49,313 nt of DNA from Darksidea phi (GCA_030770425.1 JASJFT010000284.1:1-49313); one strand, 5' to 3'. Positions 10,196 through 23,327 are shown, numbered from the stretch's first letter. The notes: a model not told the origin generated them from the sequence alone. Made by a program: numbers and translations.

Positions 10196-10881
10196 AAGGT
10201 GCAACCTCCCCACTGATGCTGAATGACGTCGTCATTATGTCATGATTGCATTCGTTGCGTGTCTGACACATAGGGCTTTCGTGTAAGACAGAACTAATGT
10301 CTCTTTATCGGGGCTTTTACAGAGTTTCGGTTGGTATGCTGTACTTTGATTTTCGAATTCTGTAATAGCAACCTTCGCCTGTCACAGTAGTGTCTATAGG
10401 TTCTTCTAAAACAGGGAGGTAAAACAAAGCCGCCCCATTAGAAAGCAATAGTCAAATGCATCTTTCTCAGTTCCTTTTACCCTTACTTTGGTTTTTTCTG
10501 TATGTTTGTTAAAAAGTTATTATCTAAGTGTAGAGGAATAGTAGTCTCCTTCGCGTCCTCCGTAGGCTTGCCCACAGAGAGGCCTTTGAATCTGAAGGTA
10601 GATTACATCATGTCCCTCGTTTTTCTTTTCTTTAGAATGGCACATGTTCATTCGAAACCACCGATATCACGGTTGCTGTGGTGTTGAGTTTGGGCAACGG
10701 GGATGCAGGGAAGGGTGTCTTGGCAGGGCTGAGGTCAGCATATGAATTTCTCCCGCCGCCACTCCACAGGCGCCAATTGACTCCCACACGCCAGACACTA
10801 GCAACCGTTACTGCTGCCGCCTGCACTCGCCTACACTCAACCACACTCGACTGCACACGACACGCTATTCGTGGCGGCAGC
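10196..10881. other. spacer with the likely 5' UTR of the GFA gene
   Basis: No gene is seen. The last 130 bases before the ATG at 10882 are a C/A-rich, pyrimidine-rich leader typical of fungal 5' UTRs. A 61-codon ORF at 10502-10687 has no motif. Confidence 0.4.
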
Positions 10882-11641
10882 ATGGCCAACCAGACCCTGC
10901 ACGGCTCCTGCGCATGCGGCCGCAACCGCTATCTTGTTGAGATCCCCGCGCAGCAGGGCCAGCTCGCCGAACTGCGATATGACAACACGTCGGCCTCACG
11001 TACGTCTCGATATCATATTGCGCTTCTCAGTAACAGCTTCTAACTTGGTGACAGGCAATCACTCGGGAACCCCCCTCACTCTCTGGCTGCGCGTGCCCCT
11101 GGGCTGGTACACGAGCGCCACCTTCGCTCAATTTCCCGACGAAGGGCGAACGAGCATCCAGCGGACCTTCACCTCGCCCTTTGCCTCCAACTCGCGGCGC
11201 CAGTTCTGCGGATATTGTGGCACTCAGCTCACCTCGTGGCACGAGCGGACCCTTGAGGATGCGGCGCATATCTGCTTGACCGTGGGCAGTCTGCTGGACG
11301 AAGACCAGGCTTTGCTGGGCGAACTGGGCTATCTGCCGAATGGGGAGAGCAGCGACGAAGACACATCTGCGGCTGGGCCGTCGCGACAGACACGCACTGT
11401 GGCCCGCTCAGAGCCACAGTATCAGGGCGCACCATGGTTCGAAGAGATGGTGGAGAACACACGCCTCGGCCGGTTCAAGCAGCAGCGAGGTGGGCACACA
11501 TCACGCGACGGCAACGTCAAGGTAGAGTGGGAGGTGATGGAGTGGACAGAGGCTGACGACGCAGACGACGAAAGCACCATCCCACCTAAGAGGAAGATTG
11601 GCGATGTTGAGGGTGAGGATGCCGAGATGAGGACTGTGTAA
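10882..11641 (+). CDS. GFA/CENP-V-type zinc-binding protein
   Basis: Two exons (10882-10999 and 11055-11641) with a GTACGT...GACAG intron of 55 nt and matching phase (234 aa). The start MANQTLHGSCACGRNRY carries the first zinc-binding C-x-C pair of the glutathione-dependent formaldehyde-activating (GFA)/CENP-V fold. CGYCGTQLTSW in exon 2 supplies the second C-x-x-C. Between them lies the usual beta-rich core (GTPLTLWLRVPLGWY). The C-terminal 90 residues are acidic and low-complexity, with a KRK-like basic patch, longer than in bacterial GFA enzymes. Many fungal members have no proven enzymatic activity, so I name the fold and not the reaction. Divergent in layout from neighbours; no operon logic applies. 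Confidence 0.88.
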
Positions 11642-12316
11642 GTTGTCCACTGGACAGCAGCAAGATTAGATTAAGGTGCTCACGCTTCAGGAGGACGAGG
11701 ACGAAGGTAATGAAGACGGGCACTACAAAGGGCGTATGACGGGCTCGATGGATTGTACATTTAGCTGACTCGAAAAGTCCAGTGTACGAACAAGGTTGGA
11801 GGTGTAATATAGGTTAGGCTAGGTTAGACGAAAATAGTTCTCAAGCACACTACATTGACATGGCATACAAGGGCTATCTCATCTTTGGAGTCAAGACATC
11901 TCATTAGAAGCTCCGGTCCTTGACCCGTGCTAATCACGTCGACATGCACTCGACATCCGACCAGCTCCCAACAAAGAGTGTAGAGCTCCGACTTGCCTCG
12001 GCGCAAATAAGATCCTTGCTCTCCATATGCGCTCCTAAGGGCTAGATCCTCGGGCGTTGAACCGGAATTGGCTTGGACGCAGGCGTCACGGTTGCAATGT
12101 GGGGTTGATGCTTGCAACATAAGATGCGCGGCGGATAGATAAGTGAGCGGGGGGGCCCGCTCTGTAGCTGAATGTTTTAGATCTACCACCCCGCTACCCA
12201 TGTTTCTTACTTCCTCTTATCCTTCGTTGGAGTGTTGCGTATAAGGGCAATTGCTGGCCCTGTTGTTTGCCTCGGTTTGCAAAGCACCTTCACTTTTACC
12301 GCCGGGATTTTCAGAC
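11642..12316. other. spacer, no gene seen
   Basis: It contains AGGTTAGGCTAGGTTAG near 11810, a short GGTTAG-type repeat that is too brief to be telomeric. A 125-codon minus-strand ORF (11824-12201) has no recognisable motif. Confidence 0.4.
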
Positions 12317-14224
12317 ATGGACACGCTAGAGAAACAGGACACCAAAACGGCCCACACTGCGTCTCTTAAAGTAAACGACGATAATGTCGGTGTGGGCGAG
12401 TTGCTGAATGCTTCAGGCCACAGGCAGGAACTCGAGCGCCAGTTTAGTCTTCTGTCTATCTGCTCGATTGGGATAACGACTGGGAATCAATGGGTCGCCC
12501 TGGGAGGCTCGATTGTAGGTTCGCCTTATTCAATGCCTTGTCCTAATCCGAATCATCAAATACCGCACGAGGACCAAAGCCTGTAGCCACTTTCTCATGT
12601 ACTCTTACGTAAATCGTATCCAGACTTGTGCTAGGGTACTATACGATCATAGACGGATTGCGGAGCAATCACTAACAAACTACCAGGCGGTCGCTTTATA
12701 TAATGGCGGCCCCCCTGGTGTCATCTACGAATTCCTCGCGGTTTCGATGTTTTATTGGATGGTTGCGTCGTGTGTTGCTGAGATGGCATCTGCAATTCCT
12801 TCGAGTGCTGGGGTGTATCATTGGGCATCTATTACCGGCGGACGGTACGGAAGGGCTTTGGGATACTTTGCTGGATGGTACGTCGGCTCAACCTCCACCC
12901 ATCACAAGTGAGAAGAATGAAGTTGACTTGTGTAGGTGGAACTTCTTCGCCTGGATCTTTGGCACCGCTTCCACGTCCTCCATCCTCGCCAACCAGATCA
13001 TCTCCATGTACGGCCTTCTTCATCCGTTGTACGCCTACCAGCGCTGGCACGTTTTCGTCGCATACCTTATCATCACCTGGATATGCTGCTGTATTGTGCT
13101 CTTTGCGAACCGCGCGCTGCCTATGCTCACCAACGTCGGCTTGTTCCTGATCCTTGCGGGTTGCTTCATCACGGTTATGGTGTGCGCAATCATGCCGAGT
13201 AGAACGGGTAAAGGGTACGCCACAAATGAGTTTGTATGGAAAGAGTGGCAGAACCAGATCGGATGGGGGAGCAATGGGTTTGTGTTTTGTGCAGGCATGT
13301 TGAATGGGGCTTATGCTGTTGGAACGCCGTGAGTACACACTGCTCTCTGTCTACGCTCTTCGCTTTCGACCAACTATGATCATCATGCTGAGAGTAAATA
13401 GTGACTGCGTTTCTCACCTCGCAGAAGAAATCCCTCACCCCCGCATCAATATCCCCAAAGCCATCCTCGCCCAGTACGCCGTCGGCTTCATCACTGCATT
13501 CTGCTACATCGTCACGATCTTCTACTCAGTAAACGACCTCGATGCGTTGTTCGTCAATCCTTGGCCCTTCCCACTTGCAGAGCTATACCGACAATCGACA
13601 AACAGCCCCACCAGCTCCTTAGGTCTGCTTATCATCATCTTCCTCCCAACTTTTAGCACATGTGTCGGCAACTACATAACCTCCGGCCGCATGTTATGGA
13701 CCCTCGGCCGCGACAATGCAACACCCTTCTCCGCATGGGTGGGCAAGATCGATTCACGGTGGCAGAATCCCTGGAACGCAACTCTCGTGTGCGGATGCAT
13801 AAGCACCGCTCTAGGCGCCATCTACGTAGGCAGCACAACAGCCTTCAACGCCTTCGTCGGCAGTTTCATCGTCCTCAGCTCCGCCTCGTACCTCGCCTTT
13901 CTCCTTCCCAACGTGCTCAGTCGACGGCGACACGTCCAACCGGGCCCCTTCACCATGTCCTCACCCTTGTACTATACTATGGCGGGAATTTCGTGTTTAT
14001 ACATGATGGCCTTTATTGTGGTGTACTGTTTTCCCTACGCGGTGCCGTTTGATGCGTTGACGATGAATTACTCGAGTTTGATTACGGGCGGCTTGAGCGT
14101 TTTTGTGGCGGCATGGTGGTGGGTTATTAAGGGGAGGGGATATCAGGGTCCTAGAGGTAGGATCGAGGAAGCGGAGAGGAGGGTGGTAGGTGGTGAGGCC
14201 GTTGCAGGTGCAAACGACATATAA
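12317..14224 (+). CDS. APC-superfamily amino acid/choline-type permease
   Basis: Four exons: 12317-12514, 12687-12877, 12936-13328 and 13402-14224. Introns are 172, 58 and 73 nt (534 aa, all phases agree). The first intron has a CTAAC branch site just before CCAG. The N-terminus is hydrophilic, followed by LLSICSIGITTGNQWVALGG and YNGGPPGVIYEFLAV (TM1-2). The loop GTPDCVSHLAEEIPHPRINI is diagnostic of the fungal amino acid/GABA/choline permease group. About 12 membrane segments follow, ending in a short cytosolic tail. It acts as a plasma membrane secondary transporter; the substrate (amino acid, GABA, choline or similar) cannot be told from sequence. I chose the second possible acceptor for exon 4 (TAG before TGACTGCG) because it alone restores DCVSHLAEE. 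Confidence 0.92.
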
Positions 14225-14819
14225 AATGCTAGTGCGATATAGAAGAGAGTGGGCGAAAAAGGATCCGCATATAGGGTAAGCTGTACAAGGCTTCCTACTA
14301 CTTCAAGATTGGAAGGAAACATTATGTACATTTACCTCGAAATCAACGCCAATGGAACGGATCAGATGAAAATGCTTACAAGGCGATCTTCGTACTACGT
14401 ACGGGTGGCGGACTGGAGGACCCTCAGAAGTACTTTATATCTGACGATTTAATCATGTATCTTGTAGACCACTGCGGCTTCTCGGATCGCTAACCATGTT
14501 TGGCATGGAGAATCTGTATAGCGTACAAGACCTAATCGAGTGGGTTCTCATCCGTTTTTTGTTAGCAATGCAATTTTCAGGGCTCTATGCGAAAGCCGTT
14601 GGCTTAATGTCTAGCCGTGGGCGAGTGCATGTATAATTTGCTATCATAGGCATTGCGAAACACGCATATCATAGAACACATGTTGTTGCAGGGAAACGCT
14701 GATTTGGATTGGACTTCCACGACTGTCTAATCACGATCCCTGTTTCTTTGGTAGGCTGCTCACCCAGCAAAATCTTCTCTGTCATAGTAGGAAGCACCAT
14801 AACAGCTTGAGCCACCGCG
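14225..14819. other. intergenic, convergent 3' ends
   Basis: It separates the 3' ends of the permease (+) and the NLR (-). No gene or repeat is seen, only short ORFs. Confidence 0.5.
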
Positions 14820-17800
14820 TTACTCCGTCTCATCTAGGTTTTCGGAGCCGCGCGTATTTAGGTCTGACTCCCACGGTGTGAACGGCTCTGGGGGGAATTG
14901 CTCAGGCTCCGGTCGTTGAGTAGGCCAAGTATTGTACGATTCCATAGATTCGTTCAAGGTGAAATCCAGAGACGGATCGCTTAGGGTTGCGCCGTGAGAG
15001 GTGTGGAGCCCCATGTTGTCGGGTTGGTACATTCGATATTCTTGATTAGGTAAGACGGGTTCTGTCGAGGACGACACATGAGTCACGATCCCAGAGTCAG
15101 AAGGTGCTTGTGCAAACCGCGCTCGGTACAATGATTGATCCAGCTGAGGTACCAAAGCGTAAGGGTTACTCATCAGAGTCGACGGATAAAGGCTTGAAAA
15201 CTGGTGGGTAGCTGCACTAGGGTACTGGCCAATGATACCGCTATGAGAGAGCATATCGATCGAGATGCGGTCTTCATTCTGCGCGATGGAATTTTGGGAT
15301 ACTTGAAGCGTATTTCTGTCAGTGTGGACCATCCTTTGGCTCTCACAAAACCTGAGGATGAGGTCGCACATCGGTTGAATTTGTTCTGATCCGATCATCT
15401 GTGTCAATCTTTGGCGTAGGCAGGGATTATTCAAGACTTCTCGAAAAGCTTCTTCAACCGTATTAGACGCGGTGTAGTCTAGTGACATGTCAGGATGGGT
15501 TTAGTGTTGAAGTTGAAGGGTGAACTCACAGGAAGAAGATGGTATGGCGTCGCAATGATCTGGAAAGACAATGCGGAAGACATGTCGCCAATGTTCTTCA
15601 TCTGTCATCTTACAAACGCCTATCTTCGACCTCAACATTTCCACTTGTTTTGGACAAATGCCTCCGGAATAGTCGACGCGCTTCTGTTCTACGCACGAAT
15701 TAGTCCGCAGATGGGCTTTCACAGAAGCTGAATCATTGAATGGTTTCCAACAATCCGTGCAAAACTGTCCCACGTGCTTACGGTGAATGTGCTCCCTGCG
15801 GGACGTTAGATTTCATATCTTCTAGGCCCAACTAGGTGAATTTACTTGAGGCGAGCCATAGTCTTCCTGGGTTGACATTTGTGCCTTTCCGGATAGCGTT
15901 TCTGATATGGGCATGCAAATTGTGGTTCGGTTTTGTTTGTATTACAGGACCGTTTCCTCAGCCTAGGATCGTCTTCAGAATCGTATCCGTCACCACCGGG
16001 TACTTGCTTTTTTCGATCCCGTTTGCGACTTTGGTTTGAAGGCGGTGGGACGCTACCTCTTTGATCTGGAGTACCGATGACGCTTTCTGTTGACGATGCA
16101 TCTGACCCCTGGGCTTTGCTGCTTCCATGATTGCCATTGGGGCATTCATTCATCAACCCCAGAATTATCCGGAAGACCCAGCTATTGTTTGTGAGCATGC
16201 GAGTACGCTTTGGTAGCTCTATTTGGGCGTTATATTGGAGAAGCAAATTAACGATGTTCGGAGACCCTCGATTGATGGCATGCATCATAGGGGTGTTCCC
16301 AGACTGAGTGTCGGGTATGTTTGGATTGGCGCCGTATTGCAATAACAGTCTGACGATGGGTTCGTTCCCGGAAGCAACAGCTATAGATAGGGCCGATTGC
16401 CCATGCTGGTGATCATAGACGTCCGGGCTACATCCATATTTGAGAAATATTAGCACTATAGCCTCGGAGGTTGATGCAACTGCTACAATGAAAGCCTGTT
16501 GGATGTAAGGGTCGTTTGGGCCGACAAATCGACCGGAGGATAGCAAGGAATGAACCAGAAATTTGAGACCAAGGGCAGCAGCAAACGCCAGCGCGAGTCT
16601 GGAAGATCTCTTGGGCCATCCGAGGTGTCCAGACAGCTTCTCGTTTTCCAAAGCAAATTTGGCCACGATCTCATTCCCACTTGCGGCGGCGAGCGCAAGT
16701 ATAGAATCGCCATCAGGGGTCCAAGTATTTATATCAGCGCCAGCGTCGATTAGTAGTCTTACAAGGGCGACATTTCCATGTTGGACAGCATAATGTAACG
16801 GCGTTTTCCCCTTGAAATCTGCGGAATTGACATCGGCGCCCTTTTCGAGAAGTAGCCTCGCGATTTCGACGCGCCCATCTGCGGTAGCGCACTGGATTAC
16901 CGTACTTCTCTCGGGATCTACAACATCCGCGCCTGTCTCAAAAAGCAGTTGCGTGAATCCTTGGTGGCCGCTTTGGACAGCGACATGCAACGGAGTGCGC
17001 TTTTCTGAGTCGAGGCAATCAACCATTGATCCATATTCCAAGAGCTTTGCCGCCACAGTGACATGCCCAGACGTGACAGCGTGATGCAGAGGCGTGAAGC
17101 CTATGTCGTCTTTCAGGTCCCAAGGAGCGTTCGTGGCGCTCTGTGAAAAGAGTGCTACTATAGTACTGAGGATTCCGTAGTAGGAGGCCACATGTAAAAG
17201 CGACGTACGTTTTCGTACCAGAGCGCGCGAATCCCTGAAGAGGTCATACGCATCTAGCCAAAGAGAGACGCGGTCCGTCGATGGCGACTGAAAGACGTCA
17301 ACGAGATAGTCTTGAGGGATGCCCAAACGATCGCCTGCTTCAGCGTGGATGCCCCAGTTAAAGATGCTGTAATGGAAAAAATAATCTTTTATGCCTTTGC
17401 TACTGAACGAACTTTTATCCAGATAAGAAACACACGATCTAGCAATCAGGGTATGGGCTACCGCATCTGGCGGAAGATGTCGGGCGCCTATCCCTGTGAG
17501 GTAGTCCTTCACGGATGCGTGAACGAATTGTACAATCCGCACATGTGATAGCGGATCAGGGCGTACCTCGACAAGGCCATGGCACAAAGCAAAGGTCCAG
17601 TCCGAGAGTGTACCGTCGTGTAAGCTAAGCTCGTCGAATCCTCCAACAGTATGACGAAGGGCTGTACACAATTCGTTCTCTTCGAGAGGTCTAACTGTGT
17701 ACGAGCACCATGTGAATATCAGCTGAGCTACCGGTCTATGTTCCGCGGCCGTACGCTCCATAAGCTCTTCGTATAATAGATGTAGCTCTGTGGGGAGGCT

Positions 17801-19771
17801 CTGAACAATACTCTGCCATTCTTTCATGTAATGTGGATACTGCTGGGCGGGGAAATCGTTCAACAACAATTTAGTAACCAGATGTACCCACAAAAACATG
17901 CCTTGTGCTCTTTCAGTAATTAAGTCAACGAGTTGCTGCAAAGAGTCGTGTTCCGCTTTCCGGCTCGCTGAGAAATTCTTCTGTGCGGTGATTTCCGGCT
18001 TCAACAGCCTGGACGATAGTATAACCGAGCAGAATGTAGAAATATCCCGAGAATTCTCGGTTTCGAGACGGATTCGTTCGGCCCGAAATTCGTGTTTCGT
18101 TGGTGGTACCCCACGAGAAGTGATTGCTATGCGAATCTTCTTTACCGATTGCGGAGCATTAAAAATTGGTTCGATGCATGCTAGCAGATCGTCCCGGACG
18201 TCTATATCACATTCGTCCAATGCGTCGATGACGATGAAGACAGTACTTGTATTTGTTGCCGCGGACAGTGCACGTCGAAGGCATCGCTGATAGTAATTGT
18301 GGTCCAAGTCTTCGGGTCGCTCGGGAGCGCGCAATGTTGGACCGCAGGAGCGAGAGACAACGGAAAGAATTGAAGGGTCATGCTCCAGAATCTGATAAAG
18401 GAGCGCTCGAAGAAGAGCGCCCTTTGCACTGCCCCTGTCGCGTTGCAGGGAGTGCCTGAAATTAAAGAACAGGCTAGACACAATCGCAGGGCTCTGCAAT
18501 TGTATAGCGTCCTCACGAATACTATCAACCAGAAAGCTTGCAAGCACCGTCTTGCCGCTACCTGGGACCCCAGTTATCCAGAGCACGCTGTTCTTGTCCG
18601 GGGAAAGCCAAGAGCGAAACGATTCATGCTTGAAGACCCACTTGCAGGTTCCCTCTACAGCGGGCTGCGAATTATGCCGAAACAGATTCGTGGTGGGGGA
18701 CAGCCAGCTCAGGACGTGAGCTGCAACTAACGTTAGAATGATGAACGCTCAGAAGTGAAGGGCCAACTGGTACCTGTTTCTACTCCTTGAGGGTAAGCTG
18801 GAATTGAGCTAGTGATCACTTTCCGTATTTCACCGGCAACTCTCGTAGCGCTGACCAATGTAGAAGGATATGACTAAGACACGGTTAGTGAAATATTTCT
18901 AGGTAGTCAAAACGGGATAGTCGTGCCTGCCGATTGAGTCGAGCATGAATTATGGAAATCCTTCCCGAATATCGGTTTATAGATGCCGAGATGTGTTGCC
19001 CATAAGTGTTGTTCTCATCGAGAAAGACGGTAACAGGGATTGCACATCCACTTCCGTAGTCAAGGCCGTATGAACCATTATCGATATCGATAGCGTGCGT
19101 TGAGGACAGGCGCAGATTTTCGAATCCACTCATATGCGGGATTAAGGAGTTATTTCGAGAGCCCTCGAGGCAAATGATCCCTTTCGTGTTCCTGCCTAGT
19201 TCGATGGGGCTGTGCCGACTGTCTAGGATGGAGAGCACGCTCAAAATAGTTCTGAGCAGCATTTTGAATCCACCACTGTTATGGAACAGAATCACTAGCG
19301 GCCTATCAAACTACAGACTGCTGTCAGGATAAGACCATCGATGTTGATGCTTGGCACAAAGAGAGAAAAGATGGGGTTGCTCGTTCAAATTGCCAGTGGG
19401 AAAAGTTCCAATGCAGAGCATGAAAATGTACTGACGGTGTTTGTGGATCGTCTGAAACTCAGCAGCAGTCTCAAAAACTCAACAGCAAGGGTTTCGGGAT
19501 CATCTGCAAAGTCAGGGTCGGCGTCGAATGTTGGCTGCTGAGCATTTCCATAGGCCAGAATACGAGCGTCCGGGAACGTTCTAGGCAATTGATCTCGTAA
19601 CCAGTGGTCCCTCGATTCAGACTCCTGGCCTAGAGTAAATTCTTCCTGCGGAGCACAACAGAGAGCAACAATATCGAAGGCGACAGGGCGGTCGTTCGCT
19701 GGCTTCCGTGCCTGAAACGGGCTTACGATCGTTAGCTTGCCAGCTGCAGCCGGAGGTTCCTCCTTCTTCAT
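14820..19771 (-). CDS. fungal NLR: alpha/beta-hydrolase-like, NACHT, ankyrin, C2H2-like
   Basis: Six exons: 19771-19436, 19310-18927, 18873-18774, 18720-15846, 15795-15530 and 15478-14820. All phases agree (1539 aa). Residues 1-240 follow the lipase-like N-terminal domain common in fungal STAND proteins (DHWLRDQLPRTFPDARILAYG, then RPLVILFHNSGG). The nucleophile motif GHSxGG is changed to FHNSGG. The NACHT domain has P-loop GVPGSGKT (about 324-331) and Walker B VFIVIDALDECD (to about 445). About nine ankyrin repeats follow (about 770-1115). The tail FACPYQKRYP, RLKEHIHRKHVGQFCTDCW, KAHLRTNSC and HVFRIVFPD is a fungal C2H2-like module. Such STAND proteins sense ligands and trigger incompatibility or cell death. 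Intron 2 is unsure: branch CACTAAC and acceptor CTTAG are clear, but the only fitting donor is GC (18926). The gene is otherwise intact. Confidence 0.88.
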
Positions 19772-20592
19772 GTCGTAGCCGGCTTACACCTAGAATCGTA
19801 AGAGCCTGTTCAAAACCCGCTTAAAATATATCTCCATGCTCGTTCCGTCTGGTGTTGACCCAAAATTCGATCCCGAGAGTTCATCTGTGAACGACCTGCA
19901 CACCGGTGGGATTCGCAGCAACACTGACTCAGGACGAACCGGATGTAAGTCCAAGCGGGCTTGAACAGGCGCTTCGGAATCGAACGGAGCCAGACAGTAC
20001 GCACGAGGAGAGAGTATGTACTTACCTCTATCAATGTGAAAATTGACGAGTAGTATCCCTACAGACCTTGGAAGTCGGCGAGCAAGCAATAATACCTGTA
20101 ATCCCCTCTGCTCGGGCCGTCACGCTTATATTCCATTTCCACACTCTTCCAACTCACCTGGTTCGACACCCATCTCAAGTATTACCCTTACGCGTGAGAG
20201 ATTTACGCTGTCGCGCAAATCTAAGGTCGGCCTTGCCACATCATCTCTGCGCAAATGTATGCATACGGGAACCGGTGAGCGATAGGGCAAATGCGCCACG
20301 TATTGTTTCACGGGTGGGAGAGCGCACGCAGCGGGCCGGCAAGATTCGTGCTTGTGTGTGAGGTGGCTTAAATTGTCGTCATTGATGCAATTTCTAAAAG
20401 GCCCGATTTGTTGATGTGTTTGTGCACAGCCCACAGTGGCTGGAGCGCTTCACCGGAAAACGTTGCAGGGAAAGGGGCGAATACACGATAGATAGAATAT
20501 GCAATGCATCACGTCTACTACGATATAACAAACTCCCAAAAAACACTAACCTCGAGACACATTGCAGCGCTTCCATCCCGCCACACCAATCA
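19772..20592. other. NLR promoter region and spacer
   Basis: Upstream of the NLR start and downstream of the sulfate permease stop. A 99-codon minus-strand ORF (19790-20089) ends 19 nt before the NLR ATG and could be an upstream ORF, but it has no motif. Otherwise nothing is seen. Confidence 0.4.
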
Positions 20593-23173
20593 TCACTCTG
20601 TCTTCCCCTGCACAACCTCCTTGCCTTCCTCACTCACCCCAGAGTTAACATTAGCCAGCCTGTTCTCAATACCTGCAACCGCACTCTCCACCGCAGCCGG
20701 CACATCCACATGAAAAAATGGCCTATTTTGGCCATGCACGGTCGAGAGTTTACCCGCAGGCAAGCCACGTCGTTGACCACTAACGCTTTCAATTCCGTCT
20801 TGAGCCTCGGGATCACGTTTCTGCGCAGGCGTGTTCTCGACGGTGGCGAAGGTGTACATGGGATTCCAATGCTGGTTGCGACGGATTTGGAAACGATCGG
20901 TGTCCAGATAGCCGAAGCCAGCAGTAGTGAGAGCGCGTTTAGTCCAGCGAGAGGTGATGGAGGCAAAATGCCACTCCACATTGTTGGGGAAGGCGTACCG
21001 ATCTAATTGCGCACGCACATCGATCAAGCCCTGAACACACGTGATATCCACATGGTGGACAGCCGCGAAGTCGAGAATGATAGCCTGGAGAACAGGGCGG
21101 TTGTCTTCGAGGTTGATTTGCTGGCCTCGTCGTGGGCCAGGGTCGTTCCAAGGTCGGTCTCCAAGTTTGGCGAAGCGATCAAGCGTTCCAGGACGAGCGA
21201 TGTGTTGCGCATACGCAACGAGCTCATCCATGTAGCCCTGCTGGTTGAGGTAAGTAAAGCCTTCGGTAAAGCGGAAGACAAGAACACCTGGGTACGGCGA
21301 CTCTGGTTCGATTTGCGGATTGCTACCATCCATGTGGTTGATGGGGACATAGGTCTCACGGACGTTTGAGGCTTTCTTCTCACCGTCCCTCAAACCGATG
21401 CTGTCGGGCGTCGCACTGTAGACCGTCACTCGGCCGAGAATGGCGCCATGGGTGAAGAGCTGTCGCCAGAGAAGGAGCGCGAAAGAGGCGGCGATAGTGA
21501 CGTAGATGCCAATATCAATGGTCGTGAAGATGGTAACAAAAACACCAGCAAAGAAGATGATGACTTCGAGGGGAGATGTCTCCCAGAATTGGTATACGAC
21601 ATTAGGAGGCGTGATGAGGTCGCCGACAGCGTGGATGATGATGGCGGCGAGAGAGCTCATGGGTATGTACAGGAAGAGCGCGGTAAGCGCGTACAGTGCA
21701 AGAAGAACGATAACGGCGGTGAAGATGCCAGCGAGAGGGGTGCGTACACCAGCTTTCGACTTTATCGCTGTTCTCGAGAACGAGCCAGTGGCCGGGTATG
21801 CGCCAAGGAAAGGTCCGAGGAGATTCGTAAAGCCAACTGCGACGAGCTCTTGGGACGGATTGATGACGTAGTTATTGATGCGACCGAAGGACTTGGAAAT
21901 GGCAATATGCTCAAGGATCAAGACAATGATGGTGAGCGGAAGATCGGGTGCGATCGCGGATAAAAGTTCAGTGTTTAGAGTTGGAGCACCAGCGTGTTGG
22001 AATCCTGGGCCGTATTAGCAGAGAATCTCGATGCATGTAGAACTGCATACCTCGGGGTACTTTGCCCAAAATCTTGAACTTTGCCTTTTTCGCGTCTCCC
22101 TTGATCTTGCGGTTGGCGAGGTAGCTGATCAGGATGTACAGCAGGATCACAAAAGCCATTCGCAAAGTACTAAGAAAGAACCACATCTTCTTCTTCGAGG
22201 GCTGCTTCTTAGTCATGACGCTGCAGACGATGCGGATCGTGTAGAGCATGACCAAAGCCGAAAGTCCCATAGCGGCGTCAAGCTTAGTCGTTGGGAGACC
22301 TCTCAGGGTATCTATAATGACTCGATACGTTGGACCACGGGTATTGACTCCTGAGATACCTAGGAGAGCAGGAACCTGGCCAGCGCCAATGGAAATCGCG
22401 GCGCCGGTCATGAATGAAGTGATGGCTACCAGTGGGATAAGTTCAACAATTCGTCCGAATCGAAATAGCCCGATGAACAGGAGGACGGCGCCGGCGATGA
22501 CCGCGAGGGCTCTTGCAATTTGTTCAGCGGTAAATTCCGGGTGAGTCGTTTGCACTTTGGTGACAATGTTGCCTACAATGGTTGACATGACAGCGACAGT
22601 CTGTGGGAGTGTTAGGTTTTTCCAAAACGCAAATCGGAGATTTACATACACCAATGGTGATGTCCTTTGACGTTGCGAATGCCCAGTAGAGAAGAAAGCC
22701 GACAAACGACGTGTAGAGTCCATACTCAGGTGGGAGCTTCGCAAGCAATGCATATGCCATGCCCTGGGGAATCACGACAAAACCAACAGTGACACCTAAG
22801 TCATGTCAGTATGCAACAGGCTATCACCCGTAGCTCGCAGGTTATCCTTTACTTACCAGCAATCACATCACCAAAGAGCCATGTGAGATTATAGTGGAAG
22901 ATCCAATTCCAGAAGGGAAACAAGCTGCGGAGATAACGCTGGAATGCGCCGAGGGAGGGCTTGAATTGTGAGAGCCATTCAGGGACAGTAGGTTCGCTTT
23001 CGACATCTGGGTGGATGGTCAATTAATCTAATGTGATGTCGGATGATAGTAGACTCACAAGTCTCAACAGACGAGATTGAGGCGGCGCTAGAGGTCAGCG
23101 GCTCCTCCTTGCGATAGTCAACATTGATGCGCAGTCCCTTCGCCAGTGTTCGACCAAGTGCATTTGGTGCCAT
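20593..23173 (-). CDS. sulfate permease (SulP/SLC26) with STAS domain
   Basis: Five exons: 23173-23059, 23006-22857, 22795-22650, 22600-22051 and 22004-20593. Introns are 46-61 nt with GT-AG ends and all phases agree (790 aa, usual for fungal sulfate permeases). The ATG at 23173 gives MAPNALGRTLAKGLRINVDY. Then come GDVIAGVTVGFVVIPQGMAY (SulP signature, TM1), TIGTVAVMSTIVGN and QELVAVGFTNLLGPFLGAYPATGSFSRTA (the conserved SulP block). The C-terminal STAS domain includes AIILDFAAVHHVDITCVQGL. It imports sulfate across the plasma membrane by proton symport and feeds cysteine and methionine synthesis. Such genes are usually under sulfur-limitation control (Cys3/MetR type), but I cannot confirm a binding site. 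The C-terminal 100 residues after STAS are longer than minimal. Confidence 0.95.
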
Positions 23174-23223
23174 GATCGCTGATGATCCAAGGCTGCACTT
23201 GTACTGCACGAGGGCTCGGCAAG

Positions 23224-23231
23224 TATATATA
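23224..23231 (-). promoter_or_regulatory. TATA-like box upstream of the sulfate permease
   Basis: TATATATA on the minus strand, about 50 nt before the chosen ATG at 23173. If used, the 5' UTR would be very short. Weak evidence, from the motif only. Confidence 0.3.
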
Positions 23232-23327
23232 CTAGAAGTAAGATAACTTTGTTCACCGTGGAGAACCTTGACGCAAAAGCCGCCGTGACTCAGGTATGCG
23301 AGCAGGCGGGATGCGGCGTTCCAGACG

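Noticed and set aside
11810..11826. GGTTAG-type repeat, telomere-like
   Set aside because: Only two or three imperfect units and not at a sequence end.
11824..12201. 125-codon minus-strand ORF
   Set aside because: No motif, unusual composition; probably chance.
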